DNA of 64,000 nt, taken from Gemmatimonadaceae bacterium (GTDB lineage: Bacteria > Gemmatimonadota > Gemmatimonadetes > Gemmatimonadales > Gemmatimonadaceae). Below, in pieces: positions 10,721-19,200 of the stretch (positions within the stretch are counted from its first letter, which is position 1; each line of letters starts with the position of its first letter). Under the pieces are notes generated by a model that saw only the letters and a program-made list of their open reading frames with translations, searched no databases and was not told where the DNA came from. Position numbers and translations under genes: made by a program. The stretch is from contig DASXUN010000004.1 in assembly GCA_036504815.1 (NCBI GenBank), forward strand, positions 124,001 to 188,000, given 5' to 3'.

Positions 10721-10942
10721 TAAGGGAAGATAGCAGCGCAACCTGCGCACTCACGGGGCGCTGGGTCGCGCCAGGCGCGGCGCGTCGCTCCTGCTCCGTT
10801 CGTGCTCCGCAATTACTCGGAATCTAAGCTAACGCTGCGTGGAGGCAGTGGGGCGCGCCGTCGGGGAAACGGGATGCGCGCGTCGGGCGTTTTCCGCCTG
10901 TGCGCGCGGATCGCATCCCACGGCGTTGGAGGGCGTCGGTAG
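10721..10942. other. Gene-free spacer with a large hairpin, possible attC relic
   Basis: No convincing gene is seen. The centre holds an 8-bp perfect outer stem (10871-10878 with 10912-10919) with further inner pairs. On the minus strand, AGCTACC directly after the stop codon of the plug-domain gene and GTTAGCT about 110 bases later are near-complementary, as in attC core sites. The arms between them match only in blocks, so this is a weak resemblance. Confidence 0.35.
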
Positions 10943-12313
10943 CTAGAAGCGCCGTCTTGTCCAGACGACGACGACTGCTTGCGGCGGGTCGCGATGCCCA
11001 GGCCGTCGTGGATCGACGCATCCAAATGGGTGCCGATACTGGATCGGTGCCAAGGCGATCGTCGGGTACGCTTCGACAGCGAGAACGTCCTTGAGGGGCG
11101 CAACGAGATCGAGCACTTCCATACCCGCCGGCTGATACGCGTCGTCAACAAACAGGGCCACGCAGCCATTTGGAACCCGAACGATTCGCGTTGGACTGAT
11201 CCAGCGAAGCGCGCGCGCTTCCTTGAGTAGGTCGGAGGTGACAAACGCGAACTTCATCGCGTCGCTTCCAGGCAGAAAGAATGTCCCGCCATAGTGCCGC
11301 CGGCGCGTGAGGACGTCCTGCAACACGCGCGAGTCCCGGTCCATGGCCCCGACCACGGTCACCGCGTCGAGCACCTGCGCCGTCTCGGCCACCTGCAATG
11401 CCACCTCGGCGGGGGCGCCGGCTTCCACCGTCACGAGCCTCGCCCGCGGCGCCGTGCCCACCACGCGCGCCTCGACCACCCACGTGCCGGCTGGCAGGTC
11501 GCCGAACACAAACGCCCCGTCGCGCACCGACACCTCGCGCGCCAACGCTGGGACGAGGACGCGCCCCCCGGCGACCGCCTTGCCTGAGGTGTGCTGCACC
11601 ACGCCGCGAATAACCGCAGCTCCCCGCTCCGTGTCGGCTCTCACGAGCCGCAGGTCGAGTCGGCCGATGCCGGTAGTCGGCAGCTCCACCACTGGGCCAA
11701 CTACCGCGTAATGCCCGGGCGAAGTGACGTCGAGGGTCAGCGGTGCGTCGAGTGGCAATCCGCATAACACGTACGTGCCGTCGCTTTCCACGGTAGCGCT
11801 GGCGCGTTCGGTCACCATGCGCGCGTTTCCGCTGTCGAGCGCCAAGGCTCCCCACTCCATCTGCAACGTCGTCCCCGGCACCATCCGCTGAGTCACAACA
11901 TCGCGAATCGTCCCGAGCAGTAGGCCACGATCAGCGGGCGAGCCCGGCCCGCACCGAAGCGCGCGCACGACGGAACTTGACGGGATTGCAAGGTCGACGC
12001 GCAGCAGGGTATCAACGTCGCTCACGGAGAGCGCGCGGACCGGCGTGTCGAGGCCCAACGCGGTAAGGGCCTCATGATCGAAACCTACTAAGTAATCGCC
12101 GGGCGGCACGTTGAAGAAGCGGTAACGCCCTGTCGCGTCGGTGTCCACTCTGCGCACCGCGCCAGCCGCATTTCGCCGCGCCAACTGCACGGAGGCATCG
12201 GCAAGCGGACGCCCGGCGACGGAGTCAAAGACCGTGCCCTGGATCACCGGGCGCGCCGTAGGTTCCTGGGCGGCTACCGCCGCGGCAGCAGCGACGATTA
12301 CGACGCCGCGCAT
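10943..12313 (-). CDS. Carboxypeptidase-regulatory-like / TonB-plug domain protein
   Basis: A 456-residue exported protein with an N-terminal signal peptide (about 1-17, cleaved near VAAQEP). At least three carboxypeptidase-regulatory-like beta-sandwich domains follow, seen as IQGTVFDSVAGRPLADASV, IRGVVQHTSGKAVAGG and repeated GRYRF-NVPPGDY phrases. The last 130 residues (from about 320) resemble a TonB-dependent receptor plug ending in AVVVVWTRRR, but no beta barrel follows. Such plug-only proteins are familiar in Gemmatimonadota; their role is unknown. The ATG at 12313 gives a proper signal peptide; the longer frame overlaps the upstream gene. Likely cell-surface or periplasmic. Confidence 0.7.
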   Translation of the reverse strand: MRGVVIVAAAAAVAAQEPTARPVIQGTVFDSVAGRPLADASVQLARRNAAGAVRRVDTDATGRYRFFNVPPGDYLVGFDHEALTALGLDTPVRALSVSDVDTLLRVDLAIPSSSVVRALRCGPGSPADRGLLLGTIRDVVTQRMVPGTTLQMEWGALALDSGNARMVTERASATVESDGTYVLCGLPLDAPLTLDVTSPGHYAVVGPVVELPTTGIGRLDLRLVRADTERGAAVIRGVVQHTSGKAVAGGRVLVPALAREVSVRDGAFVFGDLPAGTWVVEARVVGTAPRARLVTVEAGAPAEVALQVAETAQVLDAVTVVGAMDRDSRVLQDVLTRRRHYGGTFFLPGSDAMKFAFVTSDLLKEARALRWISPTRIVRVPNGCVALFVDDAYQPAGMEVLDLVAPLKDVLAVEAYPTIALAPIQYRHPFGCVDPRRPGHRDPPQAVVVVWTRRRF

Positions 12314-12335
12314 AGGTACCCGGCCCACGCCAAGC

Positions 12336-13022
12336 CTACCGAGGAATACGGCGGGCATTGCGCACGCGGGCCTCAAGATCCTCGGCGGAGACCACTTTCT
12401 CTAGCATCAAGACCCCATCCAAAATTACGGCCGGCGTGCCGGGTATCTTCAGATTCTCTTCGGCCGTTCGGTCGCGTTCTACTCGCGCGATTCGGCTCGT
12501 GTCGCGCATGCACACGTCATACCGTCCAAGATCTGGCAGCGAGGCTCGCCGAGCAAGTTCGTTCCACGAGACTATTCCGAGTGAATCCTGAGCCGCGTAC
12601 AGGGCATGGTACATCGGCTCGAAGCGCCCCTGCGCAGCCGCACACTCGGCCGCCCGCGCGCTTGCATACGCGTATCTATGGTATTCGAGCGGATAGTGCC
12701 GGAACACGACCTGCAGCGCCCCCGGGTGTGACTGCACTACTCGCGCCACGCTGACCGCGAAGCTACGACATGCCGGACACGCGAAATCGCCGAAGTATAC
12801 CAGCCGCACGGCGGCAGAGTCGGGGCCCATCCTATGCCCCGACTCCAATTGCTGCGTCCAGCTTTCGACCGGGCGATTCTCGCGACGAGCCGACGCCCCT
12901 TGCGCGGCACGATTGCTAGCACCTTGCCCTAGCTGGCGGTACAAGAAGACCGACGTCACCGCGAAGGTGCAGGCAGCCACGATAATTGTCGCGGAGTCGA
13001 GGATACTCTGCCTACTCAACAT
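12336..13022 (-). CDS. Membrane-anchored DsbA-like thiol-disulfide oxidoreductase
   Basis: A 228-residue protein with one N-terminal membrane helix (about 10-28) and a DsbA/thioredoxin-fold domain facing the periplasm. The redox motif CPAC is at residues 82-85, after VRLVYFGDFA, and the cis-proline loop reads IPGTPAVILDG near residue 195. It should form or shuffle disulfides in exported proteins. It is sandwiched between the Cys-rich peptide gene 89 bases upstream and the plug-domain gene 22 bases downstream on the same strand, so a peptide with eight cysteines is an obvious candidate substrate (inference). Base composition is less GC-rich than the flanking housekeeping genes. Confidence 0.8.
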   Translation of the reverse strand: MLSRQSILDSATIIVAACTFAVTSVFLYRQLGQGASNRAAQGASARRENRPVESWTQQLESGHRMGPDSAAVRLVYFGDFACPACRSFAVSVARVVQSHPGALQVVFRHYPLEYHRYAYASARAAECAAAQGRFEPMYHALYAAQDSLGIVSWNELARRASLPDLGRYDVCMRDTSRIARVERDRTAEENLKIPGTPAVILDGVLMLEKVVSAEDLEARVRNARRIPR

Positions 13023-13111
13023 TGCGCACCGGCGGGTTGAGGCGAAACGGCCGCGGTATAACGCACGCAGAGTAATTCATTCATTCTGCAACCATCGAGC
13101 CTCATGCTTCC

Positions 13112-13439
13112 CTATTCGCTCCGCTGGTACGTGCACCACAGGGTACTGTTCGGAGTGGGCGGAAACTCCGGGTAGATGACATTACCGAAGCAGTCGTAGC
13201 CCTGCGGATAGGTCGTCGTGCAATACGCATCAACGACGTTACAGCCGGGCGGCGCGTTAATGGCGTCTAGACAGGCGCTGGCCATCGCGCCGGCCGAGGG
13301 GCAGCCCGCCACGCAGAATTGAAACGTCTCACCGTCTGGGCACGGTGGGGGGGGGTGACGCCGCAAGCCCGTTGGGGGTTGCGAATCCAGCGCCCACGCT
13401 GACGAGCAAGGCACAACATGCGATTATCAACCGTCTCAT
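13112..13439 (-). pseudogene. Secreted Cys-rich peptide gene split by a C9 tract
   Basis: From the ATG at 13439, with a textbook AGGAGG six bases upstream, the frame encodes a signal peptide (MRRLIIACCALLVSV, cleavage near LAA) but stops after about 36 residues. The adjacent frame, open to 13112, encodes a mature region with eight cysteines (CPDGETFQFC, AGCPS, SAC, PPGC, AYC, YDC, LWC). The frames meet at a run of nine C residues on the coding strand (nine G on the plus strand, about 13347-13355). Losing one C (or gaining two) joins them into a peptide of about 108 residues. This may be a sequencing or assembly indel, a disabled gene, or slipped-strand phase variation. Function unknown. Confidence 0.6.
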
Positions 13440-13875
13440 TGGGGCCTCCTAGGTGGAGTTACCATCGCTCGCGGTCCGCATGAAACGGATGAGACGCGTC
13501 CGCGGTCCGCCATGAGCCTTCTCCTCGTGACATAGTGTGCAGTCGCGGATACAGGCATGCCACGGCCAAGTTGGTGCATACGCATGCCAAGTTGGGGCGC
13601 GATGGGACTCTCCCTGGTCTTGTCGACCGACACGGTTGCGGCGTGCCTAGCCAAGCCGCGCGGCACTCCAACGGCGGCCATCGTCAGACGCCGAGCACGC
13701 GAGCCGCGTCGCCGATTCGCGACTACGTCCCGGCAAGGCGAGCGGCGTGACTGGGCGATGCGTCGCGCCAGGAGATGGTGCCGGCGCTCTTGCGCGCTCG
13801 GAGCGCGTGTCGTAGTGTAATAGCGCCGTTAGACAGAGTTGTTCTGCAGCCGCGTTCCCCCTTCGTCAATGCGAC
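13440..13875. other. Gene-free spacer
   Basis: These 436 bases separate the minus-strand Cys-rich peptide operon from the plus-strand HTH gene and should hold both promoters. Open frames here are short, overlap each other on both strands and resemble no family. A lone GTTAGAC around 13831 has no partner core. No terminator or RNA gene is recognised. Confidence 0.4.
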
Positions 13876-14661
13876 ATGGTAGCGCGCCCCGTCCCTGGAT
13901 GGCGCATCAGTATCACCATGGTTCCGCGACCTCGACCGAAGAGCGTTTCGATGGACATCCGCAGGAGATCCGGCAGTCTCGGAGCCGTGGGACGAGACAG
14001 TTCACGTGGATCGTCCGTCGAGTCGCGCAGGTCTTCCGCTTCCTCGCGGGAGCGTTCTCGCGACGCTGTCCGCGCTTTGCTGTCAGCAGCCCGGAGCCGC
14101 GCCCACTCCGATGACGACAAGCGCGCATCGGACCGGTGGGTCCTGCGCGCGAAGGCGTTCGCAGTGACATTGCTTCGTCCGGACGTGGCCCTTGAGGTTG
14201 GCAGGCTACTCGAACATGACCCAGCGGATCTCAACGTCAGTCGCCACGCGTTGAGCAACGGGATCTCGCGTTGGACGCTTCGACGGCGGTTGGCACACAC
14301 CGGCGTCTGCCCGAAGCAACTCGTCGCACTGGCGCGCATTTTCGCGGTGCTTGGGAGCTTCTCGCCGCGCGGGGCGGGCACGCGCGGTGGCGGACGCCTC
14401 ACGGAGCGAACGCTGCTTCGCGGCGAACGGCGCACGGTCCGCGAATGGCTCGGTCACACCACAGCGTCGCTTGCCAACCTCTGGGCCGCCGGGGGCCTTT
14501 TGGCCGTGCACGACACGATCTCAAGGCGATTCCCAGCCCTAGTCGTCGCGACAGACCCGCGCGACTCGAAAGCCGCGAGGCAGCCCCCCCCTCGCAGATC
14601 TCGAGTAAGGCTCGACCGTGCTGAGAACCGATGGTGCATACTGGAACCACGCAAGGCCTGA
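13876..14661 (+). CDS. Orphan AraC-like HTH protein
   Basis: A 261-residue basic protein. Residues about 120-160 (HALSNGISRWTLRRRLAHTG, then VCPKQLVALARI) follow the first helix-turn-helix of AraC-type DNA-binding domains. Residues about 185-220 (REWLGHTTASLANLWAAGGL) resemble the end of the second helix-turn-helix, and the segment between is unusually Gly/Arg-rich. The N-terminal 85 residues are low-complexity Ser/Arg, so an internal start (ATG at 13918 or 13951) is possible. It stands alone between divergent and convergent neighbours. Target genes unknown; the divergent Cys-rich operon is the nearest candidate. Confidence 0.5.
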   Translation: MVARPVPGWRISITMVPRPRPKSVSMDIRRRSGSLGAVGRDSSRGSSVESRRSSASSRERSRDAVRALLSAARSRAHSDDDKRASDRWVLRAKAFAVTLLRPDVALEVGRLLEHDPADLNVSRHALSNGISRWTLRRRLAHTGVCPKQLVALARIFAVLGSFSPRGAGTRGGGRLTERTLLRGERRTVREWLGHTTASLANLWAAGGLLAVHDTISRRFPALVVATDPRDSKAARQPPPRRSRVRLDRAENRWCILEPRKA

Positions 14662-14682
14662 GAAGGCTCGCCACGCGCCAGA

Positions 14683-15843
14683 CTACCGTCCCCGCACCGC
14701 CGCCCGCCCAATCACAATCCGCTGGATCTCCGACGTCCCCTCGTAGATCTCCGTGACCTTGGCGTCACGGAAGAGCTTCTCGACAGGGTAGTCGGTCGTG
14801 TAGCCGTAGCCGCCAAAGACCTGGATGGCGTTCGTGGTCACCCACATCGCCGTCTCGGTGGCGAACAGCTTGCACATTGCGGCGTATTCAGTGATGGGCT
14901 CGCCGCGATCCTTGGCCGCTGCGGTCGCGTGCAGCAGCGACCGCGCCGCGTTGATGCGCGTCGCCATGTCGGCGAGCTTGAACTGGATCCCCTGGAACTC
15001 GCCAATCGCCTTGCCGAACTGGTGCCGCTCGCCCGCATAGGCCGCGGCGTGCTCGTAGGCGGCGCGCGCGATCCCCAGCGCCTGCGCGGCGATCCCCAGG
15101 CGCCCGCTCTCGAGCGACTGCATGGCGTAGACGAAGCCCTGGGACGCGTCGCCGAGCAGCCGGTCGCCGGGGATGCGCAGGTTGTCGAAGACGAGCTGCA
15201 CCGTCTCCGACGCGCGCAGCCCCATCTTGTTCTCCTTCTTGCCGACCTTGAAGCCGGGGAGATCAGGCGTCAGGATGAACGCGCCGATCCCCTTGCCGCC
15301 GTGCCGCGCGGCGGGCGTGTCGGTGCGTGCCATCGCCAGAATCACCCCCGCGTGACCGCCCGCCGAAATCCACGACTTGGTGCCGTTGAGCACCCAGTCG
15401 TCGCCGTCGCGCACCGCCTGCGTGCGCAGCGCCGATGCGTCGGAGCCCGCCTCGGGCTCGGAGAGCGCGAACGCGCCCAGCTTCTCGCCGCGCGCCAGCG
15501 GCCCCAGGAACTCCGCCTTCTGCCCCTCCGTCCCGTACTTCAGGATCATCTGCGTCGGGAGCGAGTTGTGCACGCTCATCAGCACGCCCACCGAGGCGTC
15601 GGCGGCGGAGATCTCCTCCAGAGCCAGCAGATACGTCACCGTGTCGAGGCCGAGACCGTCATACGCCTCGGGGAGCATCATGCCGAGAAAACCCAGCTCG
15701 CCCAGCTTGCGGACGAGCGTCGGCTCAAAGTGCGCGTCGCGGTCCCACTGCGCCGCGAACGGCGCCACCTCGGCGGCGCAGAACTCGCGCGCGGTGTCGA
15801 CGATGGCGAGTTGGGTTTCGGAGAGGTTCAGGAGCGGGTTCAT
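14683..15843 (-). CDS. Acyl-CoA dehydrogenase
   Basis: A 386-residue flavoenzyme introducing the alpha-beta double bond in acyl-CoA, close to short-chain/butyryl-CoA dehydrogenases. Recognisable are the substrate/FAD loop [44 protein letters not shown] and the catalytic-base region [14 protein letters not shown] near the C-terminus. The ATG at 15843 begins the family N-terminus ([16 protein letters not shown]); the open frame upstream of it is translated repeat. With the downstream-neighbouring hydroxyacyl-CoA dehydrogenase and thiolase it gives most of a short-chain beta-oxidation or butyrate-type route. Confidence 0.94.
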   Translation of the reverse strand: MNPLLNLSETQLAIVDTAREFCAAEVAPFAAQWDRDAHFEPTLVRKLGELGFLGMMLPEAYDGLGLDTVTYLLALEEISAADASVGVLMSVHNSLPTQMILKYGTEGQKAEFLGPLARGEKLGAFALSEPEAGSDASALRTQAVRDGDDWVLNGTKSWISAGGHAGVILAMARTDTPAARHGGKGIGAFILTPDLPGFKVGKKENKMGLRASETVQLVFDNLRIPGDRLLGDASQGFVYAMQSLESGRLGIAAQALGIARAAYEHAAAYAGERHQFGKAIGEFQGIQFKLADMATRINAARSLLHATAAAKDRGEPITEYAAMCKLFATETAMWVTTNAIQVFGGYGYTTDYPVEKLFRDAKVTEIYEGTSEIQRIVIGRAAVRGR

Positions 15844-15984
15844 CGAGATGGCGGATGGCGGATGGCGGATGGCGGATGGCCGAGGGCAGATGGCCGAGGG
15901 CAGATGGCAGATGGCGGATGTCACGCGGCGGAAGTGCGAAGGCGGACAGCAGTACATCTGCCATCCGCCCTCCGCCCTCCGCCA
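15844..15984. repeat. Paired G-rich/C-rich heptamer arrays between hbd and acyl-CoA dehydrogenase
   Basis: On the minus strand, right after the hydroxyacyl-CoA dehydrogenase stop, come G-rich units (GATGGCGGAGGGCGG). After a short unrelated spacer there are about eleven C-rich 7-base units (ATCCGCC, ATCTGCC, CTCGGCC) running to 3 bases before the ATG at 15843. The two arrays are mutually complementary, so the transcript can fold into a hairpin with arms of about 30 bases. Confidence 0.85.
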
Positions 15985-16830
15985 TCAGTATGCGTAAAAC
16001 CCGCGCCCAGCCTTACGCCCCAGCCATCCCTGCGCCACATACTTCCGCAGCAACGGGCACGGCCGGTACTTGGGATCGCCGAGCCCCCGGTGCATCACCT
16101 CGAGGATCGCGAGGCAGGTGTCGAGGCCAATGAAGTCGGCGAGCGCCAGCGGGCCCATGGGGTGGTTCATGCCGAGCTTCATCACCTGGTCGATGGCCTC
16201 GGGGGTCCCCACGCCTTCCATCACGCAGTAGACCGCCTCGTTGATCATCGGCATCAGGATGCGGTTGGCCACGAAGCCGGGGTAGTCGTTCACCTCCACC
16301 GGCACCTTGCCCACGCCCTTGGCGAGGGCGACGGTGCGCGCCGTGACGTCGTCGCTCGTGGCGAGGCCACGAATGACCTCGACGAGTTGCATCACCGGCA
16401 CCGGATTCATGAAGTGCATGCCGATCACCGCGTCGGGGCGCTTCACGCGGCCGGCGATCTCGGTGATCGAGATGGAACTCGTGTTCGTCGCGAGGATCGC
16501 GCCGGCGGGGGCCAGCCGGTCCATCTCGGCGAAGATCTTGTGCTTGAGTTCGACGTTCTCGGTGGCCGCCTCGATCACGAACGCCGCGTTCGCGATGGCC
16601 TCCATCGTGGTCGCGGTCGCGATGCGCGCGAGCGCCGCGCTCTTGGCCGCCTCCTCCAGCGCCCCCTTCTTCACCTGCCGATCGAGGTTCTTGTCGATCG
16701 TGCCCTTGGCCTTGTCGAGCGCCGCCTGGCTGACGTCGATCATCGTCACGTCGTGGCCGGCCACCGCGCAGACGTGCGCGATGCCGTTCCCCATCTGACC
16801 AGCGCCGATCACCGCAATCCGGTCGGACAT
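15985..16830 (-). CDS. 3-hydroxybutyryl-CoA dehydrogenase
   Basis: A 281-residue NAD-dependent 3-hydroxyacyl-CoA dehydrogenase. The Rossmann glycine motif [18 protein letters not shown] opens the protein. [13 protein letters not shown] and [17 protein letters not shown] hold the catalytic serine/histidine region, and the C-terminal domain carries [17 protein letters not shown]. Length and motifs match short-chain (PaaH/Hbd) enzymes without a fused hydratase. It precedes acyl-CoA dehydrogenase across a repeat spacer and follows the CPBP gene with almost no gap. Confidence 0.95.
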   Translation of the reverse strand: MSDRIAVIGAGQMGNGIAHVCAVAGHDVTMIDVSQAALDKAKGTIDKNLDRQVKKGALEEAAKSAALARIATATTMEAIANAAFVIEAATENVELKHKIFAEMDRLAPAGAILATNTSSISITEIAGRVKRPDAVIGMHFMNPVPVMQLVEVIRGLATSDDVTARTVALAKGVGKVPVEVNDYPGFVANRILMPMINEAVYCVMEGVGTPEAIDQVMKLGMNHPMGPLALADFIGLDTCLAILEVMHRGLGDPKYRPCPLLRKYVAQGWLGRKAGRGFYAY

Positions 16831-16831
16831 G

Positions 16832-17821
16832 CTATGACTCCCTGCGGCCGCTCGGCCGCCACGTGATGTCGAATCGCCATCCGCGGCGGTGGACCTGCAT
16901 CCACCCGGCGTGAATGGCCAGCAGAAAACTAACGCCCAGCATTCCGAGTGCGGCGGCGGCGCCGGCCTCGGGTCCCCACGCGCCGCCCGTCAGCCAGTCC
17001 GGCCCGGCGGAGACGGTCCGGTAGAACGGCTGCGGGACGGCGAGTCCGCTCACCGGCGAATGCAGCACCGCGAGCTGCACGAAGTTGTACGCGAGGTGCG
17101 CGAGCCAGGCGGCCCAGAGCGAATCGAAGGCGAGCCGCACGAGGGCGAGAAAGACCCCGGCCAGCGTGACGAGCGCCACCGACTGCGCCGTCACGCCCGG
17201 ATTGAGCAGGTGGAGGAGGCCGAAGACGACGCTCGTGACCGCCACCGCCACGGCCACGCCCCAGGCGCGCTGGAGCAGCGTGAAGGCGAATCCGCGGAGC
17301 GCCAGTTCCTCGGTGAGCGCGGCGGGCACGAGGATCGCCAGGGCGAGACCGGCCCCCGCCCACCAGCTCCCCGCTTCGGCCGGGACGACGCGCAGCGCGC
17401 CAGTCCAGATGAGGAGGCCCGCCGGCACGGCCATCGCGAAGCACCCGGCGGCCAGTCCGCCGAGCAGCGGCCATCGTCCGAGCCCGTCCACGCTCAGCCG
17501 CGTGGTGTCGCGCCACGACTCGCCGAACCAGCGCACCACGAGCGCGGTGGACACGAGCATCGCGACGGACGACATCACGCCGTACCCGATGAGGCGCGTC
17601 CCGGTGAGGGATCCGGTAATCCGGATGAACGGATATAGCAGCGCGGGCGCGACGGCGATGGCCACCAGCGAGACGCCGACGAACGCGACCAGCCGCGCGG
17701 CCGCCACGCCCCGGCTCATCGTCGGGCCGACCGGCGGTGCGTCGCCGCCCTCCGCCGGCCCGTACGCGGAAACGCGCCCCGTCGCGTGAAATCCCTCGGC
17801 GTCGGGGCGCGTCGTGTTCAC
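16832..17821 (-). CDS. CPBP family intramembrane glutamic endopeptidase
   Basis: A 329-residue polytopic membrane protein with about eight hydrophobic segments. The CPBP/Abi signature is present: EELALRGFAFTLL (EExxxR) near residue 175, followed by VVFGLLHLLNPG with the second-motif histidine. These relatives of Rce1 prenyl-protein endopeptidases have varied or unknown bacterial roles. It lies between thiolase (stop 17826) and the hydroxyacyl-CoA dehydrogenase with tiny gaps, so it appears to be part of the beta-oxidation transcript although a metabolic link is not evident. Confidence 0.85.
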   Translation of the reverse strand: MNTTRPDAEGFHATGRVSAYGPAEGGDAPPVGPTMSRGVAAARLVAFVGVSLVAIAVAPALLYPFIRITGSLTGTRLIGYGVMSSVAMLVSTALVVRWFGESWRDTTRLSVDGLGRWPLLGGLAAGCFAMAVPAGLLIWTGALRVVPAEAGSWWAGAGLALAILVPAALTEELALRGFAFTLLQRAWGVAVAVAVTSVVFGLLHLLNPGVTAQSVALVTLAGVFLALVRLAFDSLWAAWLAHLAYNFVQLAVLHSPVSGLAVPQPFYRTVSAGPDWLTGGAWGPEAGAAAALGMLGVSFLLAIHAGWMQVHRRGWRFDITWRPSGRRES

Positions 17822-17825
17822 CGAA

Positions 17826-19031
17826 TCAGACCCGTTCGACCGACAGCGCCACCGCGTTGCCGCCGCCGAGGCAGAGCGTCGCGAGGCCGCGGTGGAGGCC
17901 GCGATCCTTGAGCGCGTAGAGCAGCGTCGTCAGGATGCGCGCCCCGCTCGCGCCGATCGGATGGCCCAGCGCGATGGCGCCGCCATTCACGTTCACCTTG
18001 TTCCAGTCCCAGCCCAGCCCGTCGCCGTCGGCCAGCGCCTGCGCGGCGAACGCCTCGTTGGCCTCGATGAGATCGAAGTCCCCGATCTTCATGCACGTCT
18101 TCTTCATCAGGTTCTGCACGGCGAGAATCGGCGCGAAGAACAGGTCCTGCGGATCGCCACCCCCCGACGCGTACCCGGTGATGCGCGCGAGGATCGGGAG
18201 CCCGTGCGCCTTCGCATAGTCCTCGCTCGCGACGACCAGCGCCGAGCCGCCGTCGTTGAGCCCCGGCGCGTTGCCGGCGGTCACCGTCAGTTCCTCGGGC
18301 TTCATGTCCTTGGGCGCGTCGCCCGGGAATGCCGGGCGCAGCTTGGCCAGCGCCTCGAGCGTGGTGTCCTTGCGCGGGCTCTCGTCGGTATCGAAGATGG
18401 TCGCACCCTTCTTGCCGGCGATCTCCACCTTCGCGATCTCGGCGGCGAACTTCCCTGCCTCGATCGCGGCCACCGCCTTCATGTGCGAGTGGTACGCGAA
18501 CTCGTCCTGCCGCTGGCGCGTGATGCCGGCCTTCTTGGCCGTATACTCGGCGTGGCCGCCCATGTGACGATTGTAGAACGCGCACCAGAGTCCGTCCTTG
18601 ATGAGCGCGTCCTGCATGGTCTGCGCGCCGAACTTCACGCCGTTGCGCATGCCGAAGACGAGGTGCGGCGCGCTCGACATCGACTCCTGGCCGCCCGCCA
18701 CCAGCAGCTCCTCGTCGCCAGCGCGAATGGCCTGCGCGGCAAGCATCACGGCCTGCAGCCCGGAGCCGCACACCTTGTTGACCGTGTACGCGGGCACCGC
18801 CGCGGGAATGCCCGCCTTGATGAGCGCCTGGCGCGCCGGCGCCTGCCCCACGCCCGCCTGCAGCACGTTGCCCATGATGACCTCGCCGATCTCGGCGGGA
18901 TCAATCTGCGCGCGCTCGATGGCCGCCTTGATGGCGATGGCGCCGAGTTCGGGAGCCTGCAGTGAAGCCAGCGAGCCGAGGAACCGGCCGATGGGGGTGC
19001 GGGCCGCGGATACGATGACGGGAGTCGACAT
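17826..19031 (-). CDS. Acetyl-CoA acetyltransferase (thiolase)
   Basis: A 401-residue thiolase that cleaves or forms acetoacetyl-CoA. The acylated cysteine is Cys88 in NKVCGSGLQAV. The C-terminal active-site histidine and cysteine are in GHPIGASGARI and CLGGGNAVAL. Domain size is normal. It heads the thiolase-CPBP-hydroxyacyl dehydrogenase-acyl-CoA dehydrogenase run, so three steps of short-chain acyl-CoA metabolism share one direction. Its start is preceded by a C-rich heptamer array on the coding strand. Confidence 0.96.
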   Translation of the reverse strand: MSTPVIVSAARTPIGRFLGSLASLQAPELGAIAIKAAIERAQIDPAEIGEVIMGNVLQAGVGQAPARQALIKAGIPAAVPAYTVNKVCGSGLQAVMLAAQAIRAGDEELLVAGGQESMSSAPHLVFGMRNGVKFGAQTMQDALIKDGLWCAFYNRHMGGHAEYTAKKAGITRQRQDEFAYHSHMKAVAAIEAGKFAAEIAKVEIAGKKGATIFDTDESPRKDTTLEALAKLRPAFPGDAPKDMKPEELTVTAGNAPGLNDGGSALVVASEDYAKAHGLPILARITGYASGGGDPQDLFFAPILAVQNLMKKTCMKIGDFDLIEANEAFAAQALADGDGLGWDWNKVNVNGGAIALGHPIGASGARILTTLLYALKDRGLHRGLATLCLGGGNAVALSVERV

Positions 19032-19200
19032 ATGCTGAGAGATGGCGGATGGCGGAAGGCAGAAGGCGGATGTGCCAATGAAAACTAGCGCGTTTCGCGC
19101 GTTGTGGTCGCCACCGCCGTGGGCGTGATCGCCGACATATGGACCGGGGCCAGCAGCCGCCCGGCTCTTCCGTCTCCCGTCTTCCGTCTCCCGTCTGCCC
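19032..19200. repeat. Paired repeat arrays upstream of thiolase
   Basis: On the minus strand the interval begins with G-rich seven-base units GACGGGAGACGGAAG (plus-strand 19165-19200), directly after the stop of the exported protein gene. A non-repetitive stretch of about 85 bases follows. It ends with C-rich CCGCCTTCTGCCTTCCGCC units (19036-19075) just before the thiolase ATG. This is the same G-rich-then-C-rich order as at 15844-15984. Confidence 0.75.
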
